Shown piece after piece: positions 9,227-17,731 of a DNA stretch of 64,000 nt. The translations under genes were made by a program, and so were the position numbers. Under the pieces are notes generated by a model that ran no database searches, had not been told where the DNA came from, and was given only the letters and a program-made list of their open reading frames with translations. The stretch comes from DATEKX01 sp963726785. GTDB taxonomy: Bacteria > Acidobacteriota > Blastocatellia > UBA7656. Within the stretch, counting starts at the first letter, position 1; every line of letters starts with the position of its first letter. Location of the stretch: contig CAVSDJ010000010.1 in assembly GCA_963726785.1 (NCBI GenBank), forward strand, positions 558,001 through 622,000, written 5' to 3'.

Positions 9227-9260
9227 CGGGGTGAGGGGTCGAATGGCCCCTCCCCCGTTT
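9227..9260 (+). terminator. GC-rich hairpin with short T run after precursor 1
   Basis: CGGGGTGAGGGG pairs with CCCCTCCCCCG (one bulge) and is followed by TTT. It lies 8 nt after the precursor-1 stop. A partial terminator here would raise precursor-1 transcript over the genes downstream, a usual stoichiometry device in RiPP operons. Confidence 0.5.
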
Positions 9261-9288
9261 AACTAGATGGCTGCCCGTGCAGCGCATA

Positions 9289-9313
9289 GGCATGCGCCGA
9301 AAGCGCATATGCC
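9289..9313 (+). promoter_or_regulatory. leader hairpin before precursor 2
   Basis: GGCATGCGC-CGAAA-GCGCATATGCC folds into a stem with one bulge, ending 29 nt before the precursor-2 ATG. It parallels the hairpin before precursor 1 in position and sequence. No equivalent precedes precursor 3, whose gap is only 47 nt. Confidence 0.4.
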
Positions 9314-9342
9314 TGATTAAAGTTTCAGAAAGGAGAATTGTT

Positions 9343-9525
9343 ATGGCGAATGAAATCATGCCGATCAATTCAGGCGTACTCAACGGTATCAGCATTGACG
9401 AGTTGGAAGACCGCTTGGAGATGCAGATGCTCGGCTTGCTTGACGTGCTGGCGCTCGCCTGTGCTTCCACAACAAGCTGTCGCTCCGTGAGTGTAACCTG
9501 TCCAGACAACCCTGCGGATAGCTAG
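9343..9525 (+). CDS. RiPP precursor peptide 2
   Basis: 60 aa; ATG 9343 is chosen because AAAGGAGAAT precedes it at normal spacing and the peptide then aligns with its two sisters. The leader is three residues shorter at the N-terminus (MANEIMPIN). Core CASTTSC-RSVSVTC-PDNPADS, Cys at 40, 46 and 53, one core Arg. Its DNA is identical to precursor 3 over about 45 nt covering EMQMLGLLDVLALAC, which points to a recent duplication or gene conversion. Confidence 0.85.
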   Translation: MANEIMPINSGVLNGISIDELEDRLEMQMLGLLDVLALACASTTSCRSVSVTCPDNPADS

Positions 9526-9572
9526 TAGCTTTCTGGAAAAGACGCTCGCTCATCCCTGAAAGGAGAACTCTC

Positions 9573-9764
9573 ATGGCCAACGATAAGACTCAAATCATGC
9601 CGATCAACTCTAGTGTCTTGCAGGGCGTCAGCATTGACGAACTTGAGGATCGCCTGGAGATGCAGATGCTCGGCTTGCTTGACGTGCTGGCGCTCGCCTG
9701 CGCCTCCACAACAAACTGCCCCAGAGTCAGCGTTACTTGCCCTGACGTCCCAGGCGATTCTTAA
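9573..9764 (+). CDS. RiPP precursor peptide 3
   Basis: 63 aa, Shine-Dalgarno GAAAGGAGAAC. Leader as in the others (IMPINSSVLQGVSIDELEDR, then LEMQMLG). Core CASTTNC-PRVSVTC-PDVPGDS, Cys at 42, 48 and 55. The single core Arg is shifted one place (CPR rather than CRS). Variation among the three peptides is confined to the residue before the second Cys, the two after it, and the tail after PD, consistent with a conserved crosslinked scaffold CASTTxC..VSVTCPD. Confidence 0.85.
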   Translation: MANDKTQIMPINSSVLQGVSIDELEDRLEMQMLGLLDVLALACASTTNCPRVSVTCPDVPGDS

Positions 9765-9773
9765 CCTTGCGCG

Positions 9774-9803
9774 GGGATGAGAGTTCGTCCGAACTCTCAT
9801 CCC
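9774..9803 (+). terminator. strong perfect hairpin after precursor 3
   Basis: GGGATGAGAGTTCG and its exact complement CGAACTCTCATCCC are separated by 2 nt (the practical loop is larger). No T run follows, so it may act as an mRNA 3' stabiliser or attenuator rather than a full terminator. It separates the precursor block from the large protease/radical SAM gene, which starts 108 nt later. Confidence 0.5.
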
Positions 9804-9911
9804 GCCAACTGCCCGCCGAGATTAGCAGGTGCGGACGTGTGTAATGAATGATCTATTCCAGGTTGTCCCGTTCGACAAGGGTATCCTGACAGATAGCTCT
9901 ATGGAACTGAT

Positions 9912-12371
9912 ATGAGCCTAGATCAACTGAGATTATCTTTACCTGAAGGCTGCTCGCTCTGGCAGATTGATACCAGCTTTCTTGACACGCAATGGCTTCT
10001 CGTAACTCCGAGCAACAGGAAGTTCCACGTCTCTGCGAAGGCCAGTGATGTGATAGAAGAGCTACTAGACGAAGCGAAATCGCTTTCGGAAATTGCAAGC
10101 TCGCTCTCAAAGAAGTGGAACACAGTCTTGGCACCTGAAGATGTGCTGGCGATAATCGAGTCCTCCCAATGGCCTAAGGACCTGGTAAAGAAAACAACTC
10201 CGTGGGACTGCCAGCAGGCGCTCGACGAGTCAATCGAAGAGAGGGGGCAGAAGCCTTTGTTCGGAGATTTCTTCATCCGGTTCACTTTAGTACCGGACAG
10301 AGCCGTCCGATGGATCACCTCCCGCCTGGTCGGGATTTACAACCGCTCAAGCATATTCGCGTGGCTTCTGGCAATCGCCTACGTTCATTACAGGGTTTAC
10401 AGCCATATTGCGACCTTGCCCTCATTGGTTGAATACTTCACACTTTCGTCGGAGCAATACGTCGCGGCATTCTGCCTGATGACGCTGACGGTCATATTTC
10501 ACGAGCTAGGGCATGCCACGGCATCAACCCGCTTCGGTGTCAAACCCGGCGGCATAGGGTTTGGGGTTTATTTCATATACCCTGCTCTGTACACAGAGTT
10601 GGGATTCGCGTGGCTCCTGCCTCGCATGAAGCGGGCCGCGGTTGATGTGGGAGGGTTTTATTTCCAACTGATTGCCACAGTGCCGATCTACATTGCTTTC
10701 CTGCTAATGGGGGATAGTGTTTATATTCTGACTATCTTATCGGCGGACTTCCTAATTATTTTTTCGCTCATCCCGTTTTTCAAGTTTGACGGCTACTGGT
10801 TGCTGTCGGACCTGCTCGGCGTGCCGAACTTGCAAAAGCACGCTATGGAATTGATTCGAAGCCCGATACCAGCTATAAAGTCCCGCGTCTTCGAGACCAG
10901 AAACGGTTTGGTTCTGCCACGGCGGGTCACGATACTTCTGCTGGTCTACGGGATACTCTTAATTGTCTTTCAAACCCTGATCGCGTCACTTGTACTGAGG
11001 AACAGCCCCAGAGTTCTTCTTCATGCACCGGCGACATTGTTCAACATGGCAAAGGCTATAGTAAGCGACCTTACGGCGGGGCAATTCATCGCCGCGGCAA
11101 ATCAGAGCATAAAGACATTTATGCTGCTCGTCATGACGTTCGCCCTTGTGATGATTCTCAGGATCCTATGCGAAATTGTTTTGGCGCTTTGGCAGATGGG
11201 CCGCGCAGAAGGTCTGGCAGTCGTCCGGGGCAAACCCTATTTCAACAGAGGGGGAATACGGCAAATGAACGCTACCTATACGAAGGCTGAGTTCTTTGAA
11301 TTCTATCAACAGATCGGGATAGAGATCGGTCGTCTTTGCAATGCAAAATGCGAGCATTGCATCTCGTATTCCGGGCCTAAGAACAAAGAGAAGATGGACC
11401 CGGAGATGATGAGGAGGGTTATCAGAGAGGCCGCGTCTGTCGGCTTGCCTCACATAGAGCTGACCGGTGGCGAGCCCTTCCTTTTCCTGGACGAACTCGA
11501 AGAAATCGTGCGCTACGCCAAGAGCTTCGGGATCGCAACCGGCATTACGACCAATAGCACATGGGCGACGTCACCACAGAGGGCTGTAAAAATCCTGACC
11601 CTATTGAAAGATGCTGGCCTCATACGATTGCGTTTTAGCATAGATCAATACCACCTGAATTACATCCCGCTCGAAAGAGTAGAGACGGCAGTACAGGCCG
11701 CTCTCGACGTAGGGGTTTACCCGATAATAGAAGCAGCGGTGAGCCGAAAAGATTACCGCGCCTACGATGCCATTCACAAGTTGAAAGTCTTCCGAACGGA
11801 GTTGAAGGTATCCGAGCTTCTCCCATTCGGCAGGGCCGCCGAATTCGACCAGTCAACATTCTTTACCGAATCGTTTTACGGAGTCGCCCATACTCCTTGC
11901 CAATACGCTGGAATCCCTGTTGTCGAGAATGATGGGCGCGTGCTTCTCTGCTGCACCTACCCCGTTGCGCAAGACCCGAATGATTTGGAGAGCCCTTTCG
12001 TGCTGGGCCACGTCAACCAAGAATCGTTGGCGACGATTTTAGCCCGACACCTATACAATCCGCTGCTCAGGGTGCTTCGTTACGAAGGGCCGGGCGGGCT
12101 GCTGCGTGTTTTAGAGGAAAAGTACGGGGATAAACAGTATAAGCCCAGACCTAACTATCCAGGCAGCATTTGCACTCTGTGCGCGGACATGATGGATCAT
12201 GTGAACCTTAGAAAGCTATGGCACGAGACTGTTGCCGAGCACGATATGACGGCGTGGTTTACTCCCCCGGAAAACTTCGATCAAGTTGCGGCGCAAGGAG
12301 CGACCCTTGAGGCCACGTCAGCTCGCGGGCTGCCGATACTGAGCATGGGTTGCGCGGATTCGCAACCCTGA
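9912..12371 (+). CDS. fusion protein: PqqD-like region, M50 metalloprotease, radical SAM
   Basis: 819 aa. Residues 1-90 look PqqD-like (KASDVIEELLDEAKSLSEIA). Residues about 140-460 form a polytopic membrane M50 (site-2-protease-type) domain: zinc motif H197-E-L-G-H201 in a hydrophobic segment and a third-ligand motif FFKFDGYW (D293), as in peptide-processing M50 proteins. From about 465 a radical SAM core begins: C476-x3-C480-x2-C483 (RLCNAKCEHC), then TGGEPF. C-terminal cysteines (LLCCTYP, ICTLCADM) suggest a reduced SPASM/twitch region. Zn-protease and SAM-cluster residues are all present, so both halves may be active: membrane cleavage of the leader plus a radical modification. I know of each half in RiPP clusters but not of this fusion. 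Confidence 0.8.
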   Translation: MSLDQLRLSLPEGCSLWQIDTSFLDTQWLLVTPSNRKFHVSAKASDVIEELLDEAKSLSEIASSLSKKWNTVLAPEDVLAIIESSQWPKDLVKKTTPWDCQQALDESIEERGQKPLFGDFFIRFTLVPDRAVRWITSRLVGIYNRSSIFAWLLAIAYVHYRVYSHIATLPSLVEYFTLSSEQYVAAFCLMTLTVIFHELGHATASTRFGVKPGGIGFGVYFIYPALYTELGFAWLLPRMKRAAVDVGGFYFQLIATVPIYIAFLLMGDSVYILTILSADFLIIFSLIPFFKFDGYWLLSDLLGVPNLQKHAMELIRSPIPAIKSRVFETRNGLVLPRRVTILLLVYGILLIVFQTLIASLVLRNSPRVLLHAPATLFNMAKAIVSDLTAGQFIAAANQSIKTFMLLVMTFALVMILRILCEIVLALWQMGRAEGLAVVRGKPYFNRGGIRQMNATYTKAEFFEFYQQIGIEIGRLCNAKCEHCISYSGPKNKEKMDPEMMRRVIREAASVGLPHIELTGGEPFLFLDELEEIVRYAKSFGIATGITTNSTWATSPQRAVKILTLLKDAGLIRLRFSIDQYHLNYIPLERVETAVQAALDVGVYPIIEAAVSRKDYRAYDAIHKLKVFRTELKVSELLPFGRAAEFDQSTFFTESFYGVAHTPCQYAGIPVVENDGRVLLCCTYPVAQDPNDLESPFVLGHVNQESLATILARHLYNPLLRVLRYEGPGGLLRVLEEKYGDKQYKPRPNYPGSICTLCADMMDHVNLRKLWHETVAEHDMTAWFTPPENFDQVAAQGATLEATSARGLPILSMGCADSQP

Positions 12372-12454
12372 TGAATGGCTGCTTTAACAATTCTAAGTCG
12401 GTACAAGGCGTTGCCTGGCTGACTGTTTATCCGTACTGACGCAGGGCAAAAACT

Positions 12455-13903
12455 ATGAGCGCACCATCTTTATCACTATCGCATAAGGAAGCTGTGATCT
12501 TTGAAGAACACTCTTCTGTCTTACCTGAATGGAAGCGGCGGGGAGTACGACAGACTACCCTCATCTATCTCGACGCACACCTCGACCTTCAATTGATCAG
12601 CGAGTCGCGATTGAAGAAGTTGGAGAGTTGTCTTACCGCCGACGAGATGGCCCGTTTCGAAAAATCGCACCACCTGATGCCGGACGAAGGCTACAGCTAT
12701 AGTATAGAAGATTTCTTATACCCGGCGCATTGCCTTGGCATGGTAGATCGCCTTATCTGGGTTTGTCCGGGAGAAAAAACCCCGGACTTATCGAGCGTGC
12801 TTAAACGCGCCTTGCAGTTCTTGGAGGGCATACCACTGGAAGACTTGGCAAGCATCAAGCAGGTTGACAATCACCTCGAAGCCGACCTGCTCGGACTGCC
12901 CGTCGTCATCTGCACGTACAGAGATTTAGAGAGCCTGCCGATTCCCTCAGACGCGTTAATAGACATAGACATAGATTACTTCATCTCGACTTCTAACGAC
13001 CACGTCTGGATTGATCCGTCGCGAGTCTTTCAAGCGCTGAACAAGTTGCCTTTGAATTCCGATTTTGTAACTTTAACTAGGTCTGTGAGCAGCGGGTTTA
13101 CTCCGTTGCGCCACCGCTTTATTGCGGATTACTTGGCCGCGCTCTTTCGAGATGATACGAAAAGCATTGAGCATTGGTCTCGTCTATATCAGCTAGATCA
13201 GATGGCGCAGCAAGGCGACACCGGGGCGGCGTTGAAGGGCTGCATCACAGAAGCAGCCGGTTTTCCAGAATGCGCCGCGACTCACTACCTGATTAGCATC
13301 TGCGAGCAAGACGTTGAGCGAACTGCGCAGGCTCGCCAACGCGCAGAAAGACTTTGCTCGGGCTACAGCCCCAGTGTGCTTCGCTCCGCTTGCGAGGTGA
13401 TTAACCGCATCCGAAAATTCGATCTGCCCACATTTGAGCAGCTTGAGCACCGTCTTGAGAATGAGAGCGTTGCGCCGGACGAATTGCCGCTGGCGAATTT
13501 GGTGGTGGGAGTCATAGCAGGGCGATTGGGTCAACTCCGAAAGACCTTCAAATACCACTTGAGTTGTAAGAAGGCTAGCGGACGCCAGCCGCGACTGAAT
13601 TCAACGCTCGGCCAACTTCTGCTGGAAGCAGGGCATACGTGGCGAGCCATCGCCTTCTATCGCGCGGCCCTGGAAGACGACAACACAAGGCCGAGGGCAT
13701 ATCTACAACTTGGGGCATTGTATTTGAAGCAAGAGAATTTTGAACTCGCGCGCGAAAGCCTGCTAAAGGCATGTGAGATGCTCCCCGCGTTCCGCGAGCC
13801 CGTGAGGCTCTTGGCGCACCTTTATCAAAGAACGGGCGATCATCAGAACTACCGCGCGTCGCTAAAGCGTTATCAGCAAATGAACTGCGTGATCGCGACG
13901 TAA
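12455..13903 (+). CDS. UPF0489 / peptide-arginase-like protein with TPRs
   Basis: 482 aa. N-terminal half matches the UPF0489 pattern: EEHSSVLPEW (17-26), then the ureohydrolase metal motif D40-A-H-L-D44, and D170-I-D-I-D174-YF, the second arginase-type metal cluster. UPF0489 includes OspR-type peptide arginases, which hydrolyse Arg in RiPP precursors to ornithine (established for OspR). Residues about 200-480 are helical repeats; the last two are typical TPRs (AYLQLGALYLKQENFELARE). Each precursor core has exactly one Arg, which fits such an enzyme. Whether this protein is active is inferred from retained metal ligands only. It lies 83 nt after the protease/radical SAM gene. Confidence 0.75.
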   Translation: MSAPSLSLSHKEAVIFEEHSSVLPEWKRRGVRQTTLIYLDAHLDLQLISESRLKKLESCLTADEMARFEKSHHLMPDEGYSYSIEDFLYPAHCLGMVDRLIWVCPGEKTPDLSSVLKRALQFLEGIPLEDLASIKQVDNHLEADLLGLPVVICTYRDLESLPIPSDALIDIDIDYFISTSNDHVWIDPSRVFQALNKLPLNSDFVTLTRSVSSGFTPLRHRFIADYLAALFRDDTKSIEHWSRLYQLDQMAQQGDTGAALKGCITEAAGFPECAATHYLISICEQDVERTAQARQRAERLCSGYSPSVLRSACEVINRIRKFDLPTFEQLEHRLENESVAPDELPLANLVVGVIAGRLGQLRKTFKYHLSCKKASGRQPRLNSTLGQLLLEAGHTWRAIAFYRAALEDDNTRPRAYLQLGALYLKQENFELARESLLKACEMLPAFREPVRLLAHLYQRTGDHQNYRASLKRYQQMNCVIAT

Positions 13904-13928
13904 TCTCATCAAGGGTGTGGGCGTATCA

Positions 13929-15074
13929 ATGGGACCGGACGGAAAGAATATGCAAGACGTTAAAGTTTCGATTCTTCCGAAGAAGCTTTATGTCGAGAGT
14001 ATCAAACGCGCTGATGAATGTTTTGATCGTTATATGTTTCACATAGTATTACAGAATAAAACGCATGGCAGGGTTAGGGCTGAACGTGTAGAGCTTGTTT
14101 TGAAGAACCCGGCGTATGGCTCAAAGCTTATTCAGGTATTCGAGGGCGATTTGCTTAGCCAACTATTCAACCGATCTCAAAGATTCGTAGAAGATTCGGA
14201 CGCAGGTACAATTGATATATCGCCGGAACGGATGAGAGGCATTGTCGGCTACAAGATCGAATGCGAAGGCGCGTTACAGTTCACTGACGTTGAATTCAAT
14301 TTCTTCGGGAGGCTACCCGACGGCAACGCGGTTGAGGGTCGGCAGCAACGAGCGCTATACCGTGATGCCGCGCAAACTGCTCTGACATTGCCCATGCGCG
14401 GGAGGTGGTGGGTTGTTGGAGGGCACTCAAACCTGGAGCCGCACACCCGAAGCTACCTTCGTGCAATCACATACGCGTACGACTTCATCCAGATAGGCGA
14501 AAACGGAAAAAGTTATCAAGGCGAAGGAATAAAGAATTCCGATTATTATTCTTATAATCAGCCGGTACTGGCTGCCGCTGAAGGCTATGTAATTCTGGCT
14601 AACGACGGCGTAGAGGAGAACGTCCCTTCAAAGACGCCGCAGAACGACCCCGAATGCTACGATGATCCGGCCAGCATCCCGATGGCAGGTGATCATGTAG
14701 TGGTGAAGCATAATGACAACGAGTATACCTTCTACGCTCATTTGCAACCACGCCTGGCTGTCGCAGCCGGCCAAGAGGTTCAGAGGGGGCAGACGCTCGG
14801 TTATGTGGGGAACTCTGGAGCATCCACAGAGCCGCACCTCCATTTTCATTTAGCCGACGGCCCGACGCTTGATAGCTCTTACGGGATTCCAGTCTCCTTT
14901 GTGAATTGGAGAGAAGACGCCTTCAGTATCACGCCCGCGATGGTAGAGCGGGGCATAATATTGAGCCGCGAGTTCGTTGAGAGTGTCGAGGATGAGCAGT
15001 CGTTGAACTCGAACATAACTGTGCAAATCGATGTCATTGACTGTCGGAAGCCTATTCAGGGGAGTTGTTATTGA
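13929..15074 (+). CDS. M23-family metallopeptidase
   Basis: 381 aa from ATG 13929, preferred over GTG 13917 because AAGGGTGTGGG then acts as ribosome-binding site. N-terminal about 130 residues are a beta-rich unassigned domain. The LytM/M23 domain follows: YAYDFIQ (Asp ligand), VLAAAEGYVILA, DHVVVKHNDNEYTFYAHLQP, and HLHFHLADGP with the H-x-H ligands. M23 enzymes usually cut peptidoglycan or glycine-rich peptides. No signal peptide or membrane helix is visible, so a cytoplasmic role on the peptide, or export by another route, is possible. The C-terminus carries DCRKPIQGSCY, odd for an M23 enzyme. Confidence 0.8.
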   Translation: MGPDGKNMQDVKVSILPKKLYVESIKRADECFDRYMFHIVLQNKTHGRVRAERVELVLKNPAYGSKLIQVFEGDLLSQLFNRSQRFVEDSDAGTIDISPERMRGIVGYKIECEGALQFTDVEFNFFGRLPDGNAVEGRQQRALYRDAAQTALTLPMRGRWWVVGGHSNLEPHTRSYLRAITYAYDFIQIGENGKSYQGEGIKNSDYYSYNQPVLAAAEGYVILANDGVEENVPSKTPQNDPECYDDPASIPMAGDHVVVKHNDNEYTFYAHLQPRLAVAAGQEVQRGQTLGYVGNSGASTEPHLHFHLADGPTLDSSYGIPVSFVNWREDAFSITPAMVERGIILSREFVESVEDEQSLNSNITVQIDVIDCRKPIQGSCY

Positions 15075-15115
15075 ACAGTTTGGTTGCCGCGCGGGTCTTG
15101 GATGAGGAGATGATT

Positions 15116-17698
15116 ATGAGCAGGAATGGTAAGCACATGCCAACTGGCGACAACATTATTAATTCAATTAAATCTCTTCTGCAAAACATAAAAGCAACTC
15201 CTCCTGAGACATTAGAGGATAAGTTAGAGACTCTTTGTGTTAGGACGCCGCAGGCTATTCTCATTCAGGGCCAAAAAGGCACAGGCAAATCCAATCTCTT
15301 GTCGAGCGTAGAAGCATACGCGACTGGAAATGGGCTGAACGTTATAAGAGTGGGTTGCAAAAAACGATTCACGTCGCCGTTCGATCTAGCCAGAGAATTA
15401 ATCAAGCAAGCACAATCGTTATACCCTCGAAAGGCGGCTGAAATCGAACAGAAGTATTCAGTGGTCTTATCTGAATTCAAGCACAAGATTTTTGCGCCGG
15501 ATGATGATGGCCGCATTACGATTACAACTACAAAGTATATCTCGTTTACCAGGGTGGATGAAAAAATACCGGGCGAGGCGACAATAGGCTTGATAGTGTA
15601 CCTCATCAATTACCTGTTGGAGACGATGCAGGATGACAATAAGACCATGCTCATCCTTGTAGACGACATCGAATTTGCTGACCCCTGGTCAATATCATTC
15701 TTAGTTCACCTGCTCAGGCGGATAAAAAGGCAGCCGGTGGCCGTTTGTATAACCTGCAATCCGAAGGCAAAAACGTGCGCGGGCAAAGTAACATTTCTTT
15801 TAAAGAAGGGAGATTTTTTCAAACTAACTCTGGGCCAGCCTAAGCATCAGGCAGGAGACGAAACGAGAAATCCAACTGTGTATGCGACAGAGCGGACTCC
15901 GCTGAAAGATATAATAAAGTCCAGATTGCAATGCCTCGATTTCGCACGGCAGCTTGTTGTCAACTACCTGTCTGTTTTAGCCAGTACGGTCAGCGTCGAA
16001 GAATTAGAGCAAATAATCTGGCATGATTACCCTGACGTAAGCGTGAGGCAATCAGTAGATTTATTGGAGCGTGATGGGATAATCCACAGACACGGGCGCA
16101 ATAGAGAGTCGCGGCGTCTTACATTGTTTCCAAGCTGGCAGGATATTTTTTACAAGAGCCTCCCTTTATCCAGGAGGCGTCAGTATCATACGAATATAGC
16201 CAGGGTTGTAGAGAAATCCATCAGCGGCGTTAATGTGTGGAGCTGGGATGTCGGCGATAAAATAAATGCCATCTATTTTCACTTGATGAAAAGCGGAGAC
16301 TGGTTGAGTCTGCTCGAATACTCAAAGGTGTACTATTCTTGCCCTGTAAATACGTACCTTCAACACGTCGATGCTAACTTGGGGGAGTTGCATGCCTTGA
16401 TAAGCGTCGAAACGAATTTAGGAAAGGCTATTAAGGACCAGGTTGGTTATCAGATAGCAAGCGATACAATCAGGCAACCCAAAGGACAAACAAAAGAGAA
16501 GATGGGTTATTGCGAAAGGTACTTAAAGCATGGGGTTGATGCCTATAACAGGGCGAGCATCTACGCTAACCTCTCCGTTCTGTATTCAAGCTACAAGACA
16601 GAAGCCGCCTATCAAAAAGCCTTTGAGTGTTGCGACAGGGCGTATCAAGAGGTTGAGACTATAAATGACCCGGACCTTTCGATGCATATTACTGCCATCA
16701 TACATAGCTCGAAAGCCCTGACCCATTTCCGTTTGAAAGAAGAGCGCACGGCAATTGATCTGGAGCAGGCCGCGCTTCAGCTTGTCGGGGAAGCCAAAGT
16801 GATAACTACGCGCCAAGTCATATCAAGGTCAGCCATCCTGGCCGGACTTGCACAAATATACGAGAAACTGCTTGGGGATTATGGTGCCGCAAAGAACATA
16901 TACCAGGAGCTAATAAAGGATGCGAGGGAACATGATCAGGCCGAAGAGGAAGCGGAAAACCTTATCAGCTTAGCCAAAGTTCTATACAACGCCAAACGGT
17001 ATGAAGAAGCCCTTGTATATTTCTTGCAATGCCTCAAAATAGCGGACGGGAATCATAAACTACTGACAACTTCTATGTACGCTTATAAAGCTGCAGGCTT
17101 TTGCTATCGATCCGTCGGTGATTTAGAGAACTCGATAAAGAGTTTTAAAGAGTGTCTCAAGCTCGCAGTAGAGGCGGCTGATCTTTCCGAAATAGCAAGT
17201 CTGGTCGCCAGTGTAGGACTGAACTACTATAAGCAGCAGCAACTCAGTCGCTCTTCATACTATTACTCACATGCGCTCGGCATCAGCAAACAGGCCAAGT
17301 TGAAAGAGTACATATCTGCTTATTCGGCACGCCTTGGAGTGCTGTATGCAAATACAAACGATTACAAGAATGCCGCGGAGTTATTCAAATGGGCGGCCAA
17401 GTCTTATTTCTATTCGGGCAGGTTTGAAAACGCTCTGAAGTATTATGCAGCATCAATGGGCTGTTACACACGGAATAAAAAGCCATGTGATAGAAGCTTA
17501 CTGCAACAGGTCGAGCGGGCCACACAGATCAGTAACGGATCGGTCAGCCAAGCCGTTTTTGAGGACTTCGCGAAGGTGTATTTAGAGCAAGCCGCGATTC
17601 TCAAGCAGAGCGGCAAGATTCGATACGCGGATAGAATGTTATATAATTTTGATGGGTTTGCCAGGAGGCTGAACTTAGACCCTGTGCTAACGCCATGA
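15116..17698 (+). CDS. AAA/STAND-type ATPase with TPR repeats
   Basis: 860 aa from ATG 15116, chosen because GATGAGGAG sits 6 nt upstream; an earlier TTG at 15065 would overlap the M23 stop. Walker A is QGQKGTGKSN and Walker B is MLILVDDIEFADPWS, as in AAA_16/STAND ATPases. A winged-helix-like segment follows (SVDLLERDGIIHRHGRN). From about residue 480 to the end there are TPR units (EALVYFLQCLKIADGNHKLL, YNAKRYEEA). It looks like the sensory and ATPase part of a LuxR/SARP-type regulator without a DNA-binding end. A scaffold, chaperone or signalling role in the RiPP system is conceivable. Codons are AT-richer than in neighbouring chromosomal genes. Confidence 0.7.
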   Translation: MSRNGKHMPTGDNIINSIKSLLQNIKATPPETLEDKLETLCVRTPQAILIQGQKGTGKSNLLSSVEAYATGNGLNVIRVGCKKRFTSPFDLARELIKQAQSLYPRKAAEIEQKYSVVLSEFKHKIFAPDDDGRITITTTKYISFTRVDEKIPGEATIGLIVYLINYLLETMQDDNKTMLILVDDIEFADPWSISFLVHLLRRIKRQPVAVCITCNPKAKTCAGKVTFLLKKGDFFKLTLGQPKHQAGDETRNPTVYATERTPLKDIIKSRLQCLDFARQLVVNYLSVLASTVSVEELEQIIWHDYPDVSVRQSVDLLERDGIIHRHGRNRESRRLTLFPSWQDIFYKSLPLSRRRQYHTNIARVVEKSISGVNVWSWDVGDKINAIYFHLMKSGDWLSLLEYSKVYYSCPVNTYLQHVDANLGELHALISVETNLGKAIKDQVGYQIASDTIRQPKGQTKEKMGYCERYLKHGVDAYNRASIYANLSVLYSSYKTEAAYQKAFECCDRAYQEVETINDPDLSMHITAIIHSSKALTHFRLKEERTAIDLEQAALQLVGEAKVITTRQVISRSAILAGLAQIYEKLLGDYGAAKNIYQELIKDAREHDQAEEEAENLISLAKVLYNAKRYEEALVYFLQCLKIADGNHKLLTTSMYAYKAAGFCYRSVGDLENSIKSFKECLKLAVEAADLSEIASLVASVGLNYYKQQQLSRSSYYYSHALGISKQAKLKEYISAYSARLGVLYANTNDYKNAAELFKWAAKSYFYSGRFENALKYYAASMGCYTRNKKPCDRSLLQQVERATQISNGSVSQAVFEDFAKVYLEQAAILKQSGKIRYADRMLYNFDGFARRLNLDPVLTP

Positions 17699-17731
17699 TG
17701 CAAGACTCTTACGAACCAGGAGGTATTAGCG

